Assembly: GCA_030446805.1 (NCBI GenBank)
Contig: JAUJMO010000002.1
Coordinates: 360,777 to 423,324, forward strand
Length of the DNA stretch: 62,548 bases
Direction of reading: 5' to 3'
Origin: Caulobacteraceae bacterium
Lineage (GTDB): Bacteria > Pseudomonadota > Alphaproteobacteria > Caulobacterales > Caulobacteraceae
The notes under the pieces: generated by a model
What the model saw: only the letters and a program-made list of their open reading frames with translations
Database searches by the model: none
What the model was told of the DNA's origin: nothing
In this document: one piece after another, positions 24,802 through 31,723 of the stretch
Position numbering within the stretch: the stretch's first letter is position 1
How the letters are laid out: each line of letters starts with the position of its first letter
Program-made: the position numbers and the translations under genes

Positions 24802-25962
24802 ATGGCGACTTCCCGCAATGGGCTGACTCAAGAAGACATCCGCGCCCTTGTGCGCGGCACCGACGAAGACGAGCGCGCCACGGCCGCCCACAAGATCTGC
24901 CGCAGCATCGATCAGCGTCCGCTCAGCGATCCGCTGACGCCCCAGGAGCGGGCGGCCGCGCACGAGATCCTGCGCGTCATGGCGGCCGACGCGGCCGAAA
25001 GCGTGCGGCGCGCCTTGGCCGTCACCCTGAAGAGCTCGCCCGTGCTTCCGCGCGATGTCGCGCTTAAGCTGGCGCGCGACGTCGAGGCCGTGGCCGTGCC
25101 GGTCCTGAACTTCTCGCCGGCCTTTACGGACGCGGACCTGGCCGAGCTGGTGCGGCAGGGCACCGGGGTGAGGCAGGCGGCGATCGCCTATCGCCCCGAG
25201 CTGTCGCAAACGGTCACCACCGCGCTGGCCGACTATGGGGTGGAGGAGGCGCTCCGCATCGCCTGCGCCAACGACAACGCCGACTTCAGCGAGGCGGCGC
25301 TCCTGAAGACGCTGGAGCGGTTTCCGCATTCGGACGCGGTCAAGACCTCGGTCGGCTACCGCGCGGCTCTGCCCCTGGTCGTCGCCGAGCGGCTGACCCA
25401 GGTGGCGGGCGAGGCGCTGCGCGAACACCTGCAGGTCCATTACGGCGTGGCCGCCGGCCCGGCGGACGAACTCGCGGCGGACGCCGCCGAGCGGGCCACG
25501 GTGGATCTGGCGGAGCAGGCCGCGGCGGTGGACGACGCCAGCGCCTTTGCGGCGCACCTGGCCCAGACGGGCCGTCTCACGGCGTCTCTGCTGCTGCGCA
25601 CCCTGGCGCAGGGCAACATCCGCTTCTTCGAGCACGGGGTGGCCCAACTGGCGGGTGTGCCTCACCCGCGCACCTGGATGATGATCCACGACGCCGGACC
25701 GCTCGGGCTGCGCGCCATCTATGAACGGGCCGGGCTGCCCGCGCGACTGTTCCCGGCCTTCCGGGCGGGCGTGGACACCTACCGGTCGGTGCATTTCGAG
25801 GGCGCGGTGCTGGACCGCGAGAAGTTCCGGGAGCGCATGATCCAGCGCTTCCTGACGCAGCATCAGGGCGCCTCGCGCGAGGATCTGGAGTACCTGCTGG
25901 AGCGCCTGGACGCGGCCGGGGCGCCCGCCGCCGCCGCGGAGCGGGCCGCCAACGCGGCCTGA
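24802..25962 (+). CDS. DUF2336 domain-containing protein
   Basis: This 386-residue helical protein is built of HEAT-like repeats. Segments such as ESVRRALAVTLKSSPVLPRDVALKLARDVEAVAVPVLNFSPAFTDADL and GVRQAAIAYRPELSQTVTTAL fit DUF2336, a family of alphaproteobacteria often encoded next to two-component genes. The C-terminal IQRFLTQHQGASREDLEYLLERLD is also typical. It is divergent from the kinase-like gene across a 163-base gap with two TTAA half-sites (24728, 24749) and a GANTC methylation site (24757). Function is unknown. Confidence 0.85.
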   Translation: MATSRNGLTQEDIRALVRGTDEDERATAAHKICRSIDQRPLSDPLTPQERAAAHEILRVMAADAAESVRRALAVTLKSSPVLPRDVALKLARDVEAVAVPVLNFSPAFTDADLAELVRQGTGVRQAAIAYRPELSQTVTTALADYGVEEALRIACANDNADFSEAALLKTLERFPHSDAVKTSVGYRAALPLVVAERLTQVAGEALREHLQVHYGVAAGPADELAADAAERATVDLAEQAAAVDDASAFAAHLAQTGRLTASLLLRTLAQGNIRFFEHGVAQLAGVPHPRTWMMIHDAGPLGLRAIYERAGLPARLFPAFRAGVDTYRSVHFEGAVLDREKFRERMIQRFLTQHQGASREDLEYLLERLDAAGAPAAAAERAANAA

Positions 25963-26007
25963 TCCTTTCCGGGTCGCATCCGGGGGCGGGGCGGGTATGA
26001 TCGCCCC

Positions 26008-27807
26008 ATGGAAGAGGCGGTGGCGTCCGGCGGCTTGCGCGATCTGATCCTGTTTCTGGTTGCGGCAGGGGTTGTGGTGCCCTTGTTCAGCCGGTTGCGG
26101 GTCAGCCCCGTGCTGGGCTTTCTCGCCGCGGGCGTGCTGCTCGGCCCCTGGGGGCTGGGCCGGCTGGCGGACGAGATTCCGTTGGCGGGGCTGCTGACGA
26201 TCTCCGATCCGGAGGAGATCGACATTGTCGCCGAGCTCGGCGTGGTGCTGCTGCTGTTCTCCATCGGGCTGGAGCTCTCGCTGGAGCGGCTGAAACGGCT
26301 CCGGCGTTTCATCATCGGCCTGGGCGGTCTGCAGGTGACGGTCACCACCGCCGCGATCGGCGCGGTGGGCGTTCTGTTGGGACTGCCCCTGCCCACGGCC
26401 GGCGTGCTGGGGGCCGCGCTGGCGCTCTCCTCCACCGCCATCGTGCTTCCGGTGCTGGAGGAGCGTGAAGCCCAGGACACGGCCAGCGGTCGTTTGAGCT
26501 TCGCCGTGCTCCTGGCCCAGGACCTGGCGCTGGTTCCGATCCTGTTCGGCATGGGGGCGCTGGCCGGGCGCAACGAGCTGGATTTCGGCGAGCAATTGTT
26601 GCGCACCTTTGTGCCTGTTGCGGCCGTGTTCGCGCTGCTGATCGCATCGGGACCGCTGATCCTGCGGCCCCTGCTCAAGGCCGCCGCGCGCTCGGGCACG
26701 CGCGAGCTGTTCGTGGCGGCCTGTCTGCTGGTGGTGCTGGTGACGGGGTTGGTGGCGCAGGCGGCGGGGCTGTCGATGGCGCTGGGGGCCTTCATCGCCG
26801 GACTGCTGCTGGCGGAGACGGAGTATCAGCACGAGGTCGAGGTGACCCTGGCCCCCTTCAAGGGTCTGTTTCTGGGAGCCTTCTTTCTGGCGGTCGGCAT
26901 CGACCTCGACTGGGGGGTGATGGCGGAGCGGCCGGGGGTGCTGTTGGGCGCGGTGGCGGCGCTGGTGGCGGGCAAGGCCTTGATCCTGTTCGTGCTGGCG
27001 CGCCTGTTCGGGGCCGCCACGCACACGGCGGTCCAGACCGCCCTGGTGCTGGGCGCCGGCGGGGAGTTCGCCTTTGTGATCCTGTCCGTGGCGCTGGACG
27101 CCCAATTCCTGGGCCCGCGGCTGGAGGAGCTGGCCGTGGCCACGGCCACGCTGTCGATGTTCACCATCCCCGTGCTGGCCTGGGCTGGGGAGCGGATCGG
27201 CCGGGCCGCCGAGGTCCACGCCGTATCCACCCCGGCGGAGGATCGCCTCACCGACGAGCCGCACGCGGCCGAAGTCGTGGTGGTGGGCTATGGCCGCGTA
27301 GGCCAGCTCGTGGCCGACATGCTGGGCCGCCATGGCCGGACCTACCGGGTCGTGGACAACGACCCCACCGTGGTCTCGCGTCACCGCAAGCGCGGCGCCC
27401 CCATCGTGTTCGGCGACGCCACCCGTCCGGAGTTCCTGGAACGGTTCAACCTGGCGGGCGCCCGCGCCCTGGTGGTGACCCTGCCCGGCGCGGAGGCCGC
27501 GGAGGCCGTGGTCAAGGCCGCGCGGGGACTGAGGCCGGATCTGGTGCTGTCCGCCCGGGCGCGCGACGACCAGCACGCCGCCAGGCTCTACGAGCTGGGC
27601 GCCACCGACGCCGTTCCGGAGAATGTCGAGGCCAGCCTCCAGTTGGCGGAGAACATCCTGGTGGACATCGGGGTGCCCATGGGGCTGGTGATCGCCTCCA
27701 TCCACGAGAAGCGCGACGAGTATCGCGACCTGTTCCGCAGCAAGATCGACGGCGGGCGGGAGCCGCGGGCCGTGCGCCCGACGGCTCGGGAGGCGGCGGA
27801 GACATGA
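26008..27807 (+). CDS. monovalent cation:proton antiporter-2 (KefB/KefC-like) with TrkA-N domain
   Basis: This 599-residue inner-membrane protein has about 12-13 helices covering residues 10-395, with FLAAGVLLGPWGLG and SSTAIVLPVLEE plus LAQDLALVPIL, characteristic of the CPA2 exchangers. A cytoplasmic TrkA-N/RCK domain follows (VVVVGYGRVGQLVADMLGRHG, ~425 onward), which binds NAD(H) or nucleotides to gate transport. It likely exchanges K+ or Na+ for H+. It ends in an ATGA overlap with the prephenate dehydratase gene, an unexpected pairing that implies shared translation. Confidence 0.93.
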   Translation: MEEAVASGGLRDLILFLVAAGVVVPLFSRLRVSPVLGFLAAGVLLGPWGLGRLADEIPLAGLLTISDPEEIDIVAELGVVLLLFSIGLELSLERLKRLRRFIIGLGGLQVTVTTAAIGAVGVLLGLPLPTAGVLGAALALSSTAIVLPVLEEREAQDTASGRLSFAVLLAQDLALVPILFGMGALAGRNELDFGEQLLRTFVPVAAVFALLIASGPLILRPLLKAAARSGTRELFVAACLLVVLVTGLVAQAAGLSMALGAFIAGLLLAETEYQHEVEVTLAPFKGLFLGAFFLAVGIDLDWGVMAERPGVLLGAVAALVAGKALILFVLARLFGAATHTAVQTALVLGAGGEFAFVILSVALDAQFLGPRLEELAVATATLSMFTIPVLAWAGERIGRAAEVHAVSTPAEDRLTDEPHAAEVVVVGYGRVGQLVADMLGRHGRTYRVVDNDPTVVSRHRKRGAPIVFGDATRPEFLERFNLAGARALVVTLPGAEAAEAVVKAARGLRPDLVLSARARDDQHAARLYELGATDAVPENVEASLQLAENILVDIGVPMGLVIASIHEKRDEYRDLFRSKIDGGREPRAVRPTAREAAET

Positions 27808-28337
27808 GGCTGGCCTATCAGGGCGAGCCTGGCGCCTTCAGCCACGAGGCCTGCCTGCGGTTCGCGCCCGAGGCTGAGCCGGTCGGCTTCGACAGCTTCG
27901 ACGAGGCCGTGGAGACCGTGCGCAGCGGCGGCTGCGGCGCGGCCATGTTGCCGGTCGAGAACAGCCTGGCCGGGCCTGTGCATCCCGTGCTGCGGCTGCT
28001 GGCCGATGCGGGCCTGCGCGAGACCGGTCGCTTCGCCCTGCCGATCCGGATCATGCTCATTGGGTCCCCGGGCGCGGTGATCGAGGACGTGCGGGTGGTG
28101 GCGAGCCATCCGGTGGCGCTGCTGCAGTGCCGCGACCTGATCGCCGAACTGGGGCTGGAGACGGAGGCGGCCTTCGACACGGCCGGCGCGGCCCGGCTGC
28201 TGGCCGAGGCGCCGGAGCCGAAGCGGGCGGTGCTGGCCTCGCGGGTGGCCGCGGAGCGGCACGGCCTGCCGGTGCTGCGCGCCGATGTGCAGGATCGGGC
28301 AAGCAACCACACCACCTTCGTGCTGATGCGACCTTGA
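27804..28337 (+). CDS. pheA: prephenate dehydratase, catalytic domain only
   Basis: This 177-residue protein converts prephenate to phenylpyruvate for phenylalanine synthesis. It starts RLAYQGEPGAFSHEA, has the ENSLAGPV motif (VENSLAGPVHPVL) and ends NHTTFVLMRP, the TxF catalytic motif region (TTF rather than the usual TRF). The ~80-residue ACT domain that mediates Phe feedback inhibition is absent, as is any fused chorismate mutase. A free chorismate mutase gene lies 246 bases downstream, after a candidate leader peptide. Confidence 0.9.
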   Translation: MRLAYQGEPGAFSHEACLRFAPEAEPVGFDSFDEAVETVRSGGCGAAMLPVENSLAGPVHPVLRLLADAGLRETGRFALPIRIMLIGSPGAVIEDVRVVASHPVALLQCRDLIAELGLETEAAFDTAGAARLLAEAPEPKRAVLASRVAAERHGLPVLRADVQDRASNHTTFVLMRP

Positions 28338-28401
28338 CAGATCGAGCCATAGCGGGACAGGCTAAGGATGGGCATGTCGCCCCACGCGCCGGAGTAGTCT
28401 C

Positions 28402-28500
28402 ATGCGAGACGCACTGAATCTCCCCTCGGTCTCCATCCCGACGACGCGCGTGTATTACGGCTATCGCAGCTCGGCTCAGTTTAGCGGCCGGCAGGGCTAA
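28402..28500 (+). CDS. 32-residue leader peptide candidate (Tyr/Phe codons) before chorismate mutase
   Basis: An ATG at 28402 has GGAG seven bases upstream and opens a 32-residue frame ending TAA 28500. Near its end it reads VYYGYR (TAT TAC GGC TAT) and then a TTT Phe. TAT and TTT are rare in this genome, so aromatic codons are concentrated here. A GC-rich hairpin (CCGGC-A-GGGC / GCCC-GCCGG, 28489-28511) spans the stop codon. This is the layout of an attenuation leader sensing aromatic amino-acid supply, placed 83 bases upstream of chorismate mutase. No T run was seen, so control might be of translation or Rho access rather than intrinsic termination. Confidence 0.55.
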   Translation: MRDALNLPSVSIPTTRVYYGYRSSAQFSGRQG

Positions 28501-28511
28501 GGCCCGCCGGA
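28489..28511 (+). promoter_or_regulatory. hairpin overlapping the leader-peptide stop
   Basis: CCGGC(A)GGGC at 28489-28498 pairs with GCCCGCCGG at 28503-28511 around the loop AAG/TAAG, with one bulged A. Ribosome position on the upstream aromatic codons would decide whether it can form. Confidence 0.45.
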
Positions 28512-28583
28512 CACCGCACCCACCCTGACATCCGAAGACCCAAGCCGCGGCCCCGGCCGTGCGCTCGCGCGAAAGCCCGTTCC

Positions 28584-28883
28584 ATGACCGCTCTGCACCA
28601 CGGCCGTCCGGCCGCCCCGTCCGATGCTCTCGACCGCCGTCTGGCGGCGGCGCGGGCGGAGGTCGACTGCATCGACGACTCCATCCTGGCCCTGATCGAA
28701 ATGCGCCTGCGCCTGGCCGGCCGCGTGGCCAGCGGCAAGGGCGAGGGCCCCAAGCGCCGGCCTGAACGGGAAGCGGAGGTGCTGAACCGCCTGTCCGCCG
28801 CCTCCGAGGTCGCGCCCGAAGGGCTGGTGCGGACCGTCTGGTCCGCGCTGATGGCCGAAAGCCTGGCGCGCCAGGAGGCCTGA
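28584..28883 (+). CDS. chorismate mutase (AroQ class)
   Basis: This 99-residue all-helical enzyme rearranges chorismate to prephenate. The first helix RLAAARAEVDCIDDSILALIEMRLRLAGRVASGKG has the AroQ arrangement (active-site Arg in the helix, then a Lys/Arg in the loop), and RRPEREAEVLNRL supplies the second helix with its Arg/Glu. It works directly upstream of the prephenate dehydratase encoded before it. A probable leader peptide precedes the gene. Confidence 0.9.
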   Translation: MTALHHGRPAAPSDALDRRLAAARAEVDCIDDSILALIEMRLRLAGRVASGKGEGPKRRPEREAEVLNRLSAASEVAPEGLVRTVWSALMAESLARQEA

Positions 28884-28985
28884 GCCGACTGTGGGATGTG
28901 GGGCGCGCCGTCCCGCCGGCTCTGCAAGCTGGCCTCCCGGACCCATGTCATCGCGCTCCCGCCCGGGGCGGTCTAGGGTGGCGCG

Positions 28986-29729
28986 GTGAAGCTGGACAGC
29001 CGGGATCTGGAAGGGCGGTTCGTGCGGCTGGAGCCGATCGGGCCGGCCAACCGGGAGGCGGTGCAAGCGGCGCTGGCCAGCGATCCGGAGGGCTGGGCCA
29101 TCATGGCCACCAACGGCGGACCGGGCGGCTTCGACGGCTGGTGGGCGGCGGCCGAGGTCAGGGTGGGCAAGGGCGAGCCCGTGTTCGCGGTTCGGCGGCT
29201 CAGCGACGGGCAGGTGGTGGGCGGCGCCGGCTATCTGGAGCTTAGGCCCGAACACCGCGGCGTGGAGATCGGGGCCACCTTCTACCGGCCGGACGCGCGG
29301 GGAGGGCCGGTGAACCCGGACTGCAAGCTGCTGCTGCTCGCCCACGCCTTTGCGGCCGGCGCGCTGCGCGTGGAGTTCATAACCGACGCCCTGAACCACC
29401 GCAGCCGGGCGGCGATCGCCAAGCTGGGCGCCGTGGAGGAGGGCGTGCTCCGGCGGCACAAGATCACCTGGACGGGGCGGATCCGGGGCACGGCGGTGTT
29501 CTCGATCACCGACGAGGAATGGCCGGGCGTCCGGGCGGGCCTGGAGGCCAGGCTCTCGGCTTTTCGAGGTGGAACGGAGGTTCGGGCCGACCCGTTCGCC
29601 TGTGGGATCGGAGACCGGGCATGCGCATCCACCACCTCAACTGCGGCACCGACTGCCCGTTCGGCGGAGCCCTGTTCGACGGCTTCAGCAAGGGGCCGGT
29701 CGGCAAGCTGGTCTGCGCGGCCCAATTGA
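28986..29729 (+). CDS. GNAT family N-acetyltransferase with run-on C-terminus
   Basis: Residues 1-195 form a RimJ/RimL-type acetyltransferase: [43 protein letters not shown], and [39 protein letters not shown], the acetyl-CoA binding part with the conserved Asn-x-x-Ser/Arg. Relatives end near LEARLSAF (~196), but here the frame continues 52 low-complexity residues and overlaps the next gene by 109 bases, suggesting a lost stop codon or an indel. GTG start at 28986. Substrate is unknown. Confidence 0.8.
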   Translation: MKLDSRDLEGRFVRLEPIGPANREAVQAALASDPEGWAIMATNGGPGGFDGWWAAAEVRVGKGEPVFAVRRLSDGQVVGGAGYLELRPEHRGVEIGATFYRPDARGGPVNPDCKLLLLAHAFAAGALRVEFITDALNHRSRAAIAKLGAVEEGVLRRHKITWTGRIRGTAVFSITDEEWPGVRAGLEARLSAFRGGTEVRADPFACGIGDRACASTTSTAAPTARSAEPCSTASARGRSASWSARPN

Positions 29730-30456
29730 TCGAAACCGACGGCGGGCTGGTCCTGGTGGACACCGGCTACGGCATGCAGGACGTGGAGCAGCCCAGCCGG
29801 CTGCCGGCCTTTTTCCGCTCGGCCCTGAACATCCAGTTCCGGCGGGAGGAGACCGCGCTGTTCCAGGTGGAGGCGCTGGGCTTCAAGGCCAGCGACGTGC
29901 GCCACATCGTGCTGACCCACCTGGATTTCGACCACGCGGGCGGGATCGAGGACTTCCCGGAGGCCCGGGTGCATGTGACCGCGATCGAAAAGGACCTGGC
30001 CGAGCGCCACCGGCGGGGGTTCATCAACGCGCGGCGCTATCAGCCCGTGCAGTTCGACGCCGTGCGCGACTGGCGCACCTATGACGTCCGGGGCGAGGGT
30101 GGTTCGGGTTCGAGGCCGTCCGCGCGCTGGACGGACTGCCGCCCGAGATCCTGATGGTGCCGCTGCCGGGGCACACCCTGGGGCATGCGGGCGTGGCGAT
30201 CGACACCGGCTCCGGCTGGCTGCTGAACGCCGGCGACGCCTACTTCTTCCGGGGCGAGATGGACCTGCGCCGCCCGCACTGCACCCCGGGGCTGGCGGGC
30301 TATCAGCGCCTAATGGAGATGGACCACCCCCAGCGCATGAACAATCAGCATCGCCTGCGCGAGCTGAAGCGGCTCCAGGGCGGGGCGGTGACGGTGATGT
30401 GCTCCCATGATCCCAAGGAGCTGGAGTCGATGCAGGCGCTGGGCCGGGCGGCGTAG
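29621..30456 (+). pseudogene. MBL-fold metallo-hydrolase split by a one-base frameshift
   Basis: Frame one (from the ATG at 29621) has [22 protein letters not shown] and the metal motif [10 protein letters not shown]. The second half, in another frame from ~30100, has PLPGHTLGHAGVAI, NAGDAYFF and MCSHDPKELESM. Restoring one G in the GAGGGT run at ~30095-30100 joins them as [20 protein letters not shown], giving a normal ~278-residue protein of the lactonase/AHL-hydrolase-like group. It may be a true pseudogene or a sequencing error. Confidence 0.85.
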
Positions 30457-30518
30457 CCGCGGGGGTGGCCGGGACCGTCCAGCGAACCGCGCCATGACCG
30501 AGCGGCGAGGTGGAATGC

Positions 30519-30728
30519 TCAGCGGTCCCACCGGAAGCCGGCCAGACGCGGATTTTGGGCGAAAGCTTTCCGTCCGAACTCCAGGCGAACCGCCAGTGAT
30601 CCTGGCTGAACGGGTCTAGCTCGTCCCATGTAGGGGTGAAAGTTGATCATCGCTTGGTGGTGCGTAGCGTGCGCTTCCCACAACTCTCGGGCGAGAGCGT
30701 CGGCGACCGTTCGGTCCGGCTCGCTCAT
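30519..30728 (-). CDS. 69-residue hypothetical protein
   Basis: The ATG at 30728 follows GAGGCGGAAAG. Contents: a polar N-terminal helix (SEPDRTVADALARELWEAHATHHQAMINFHPYMGRARP) with several His residues, then a basic C-terminus. No family recognised and no membrane segment. It lies at the edge of an AT-richer patch and may be part of the accessory insert. Confidence 0.5.
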   Translation of the reverse strand: MSEPDRTVADALARELWEAHATHHQAMINFHPYMGRARPVQPGSLAVRLEFGRKAFAQNPRLAGFRWDR

Positions 30729-30757
30729 CTTTCCGCCTCGCAACCTGAAAAGTGTAG

Positions 30758-31300
30758 CTAAGGAGTGGGTGGAGCGGGACAGGGCGTTGCTGCAGGTAGC
30801 TTCCGGTTCTCTGCTTCGGCCTTCGACTTCTCCCACTCGTCTTTCAGCAGCCAGCGAACCTCTCGTTCGAATGCGCTGAATTTTGCTTTCGCGTCGTTGC
30901 CCCGCATCGGCTCCGCTCTCAATGCTTCTCCGATTTCCTCCAACCGCAGACTGATCGCCTGATCGCGGCAGTGACGTTGGTGAAGCGAGGGGTTCAGCCG
31001 AAGGCGGATTGCTGTCCGCAGCAGCGCGAATTCAGCCGGATCGAACGATCGATCATCTCTCGCCTTCGCCACAAGCGCAGCTAGATCGGTCACGGCTGTT
31101 CTAATGTCCTGTCGCCACTGGGCTCGTTCAGTGGTGATGGTTGCAGCGAAGCTCGTACGCGTTTGATTACGTAGCGTCACCCATGCGGTGATCAGAACAC
31201 CAGCCAAAGTCAGGCCCGCAGCTGTTCCTGCGATCCAGGCTGCTCTGGTTGTGGCTTCGACCGTGATCTCCGCTGCAGCTACGGCCGCATCAATCGTCAT
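30758..31300 (-). CDS. 180-residue membrane-anchored hypothetical protein
   Basis: One membrane helix is clear at ~22-42 (IAGTAAGLTLAGVLITAWVTL), followed by a charged helical cytoplasmic region (TTERAQWRQDIRTAVTDLAALVAKA; ERxxWxxxxR is seen in many small membrane proteins of accessory regions). The C-terminus is Lys/Glu-rich, then Pro-rich. No family recognised. The ATG at 31300 is preceded by GGACGG. It is encoded in the lower-GC patch, possibly with the neighbouring 69-residue protein. Confidence 0.55.
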   Translation of the reverse strand: MTIDAAVAAAEITVEATTRAAWIAGTAAGLTLAGVLITAWVTLRNQTRTSFAATITTERAQWRQDIRTAVTDLAALVAKARDDRSFDPAEFALLRTAIRLRLNPSLHQRHCRDQAISLRLEEIGEALRAEPMRGNDAKAKFSAFEREVRWLLKDEWEKSKAEAENRKLPAATPCPAPPTP

Positions 31301-31492
31301 GGTACCGTCCGTCGAACTCCGCGGCCTCAGGCCAGTCAACCGCCTTCCATCAGCGATGTCGACCTGGGCTCGCCCCCCGAGCTGATGCAGCCTATCGCAC
31401 TATCCAACCCCTGGCGCATCGACCGGGCCGGACTGGTGGCTGAAGCCCCGCTACGATGGACGACTGCCTTAGTCTCAGGAGGTCGCACAGAC

Positions 31493-31665
31493 ATGGGTGA
31501 GAGCAGGACCGGGAGCACCCGCTCTGCTGCTCTTGCGGCGGGCCAACCGAAACACGCGATCGCTTCCCGCAAAGAGCGATGTTTTTGGGAAAGATCGGGC
31601 CTGAAGGTTTCGAATTTCCAGCCTGCCGAGCGTGCAACTCCGCGACATGGGCAACTGAGCACGTG
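31493..31665 (+). pseudogene. fragment of a small CxxC (HNH-like) protein
   Basis: An ATG at 31493 has a perfect AGGAGGT ten bases upstream. After a frame change near 31530 the text reads SCGGPTETRDRFPQRAMF, and then GPEGFEFPACRACNSATWATEH. A CxxC pair, a short basic region and a second CxxCN are arranged like the treble-clef HNH-type zinc proteins found in accessory DNA. The frame is broken between the start and the first pair, and the similarity stops at ~31665. It reads as a remnant. Confidence 0.35.
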
Positions 31666-31723
31666 GGCGGTCCAGACTGCCTGTTAGCTCCGACAGGGGA
31701 GGCGAGGCGAGGCGCTGTCCTAG

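Noticed and set aside
24639-24818. Extended N-terminus of the pseudokinase
   Set aside because: It would overlap the divergent DUF2336 start and adds a hydrophilic, unconserved segment; the GTG at 24638 has a good ribosome site.
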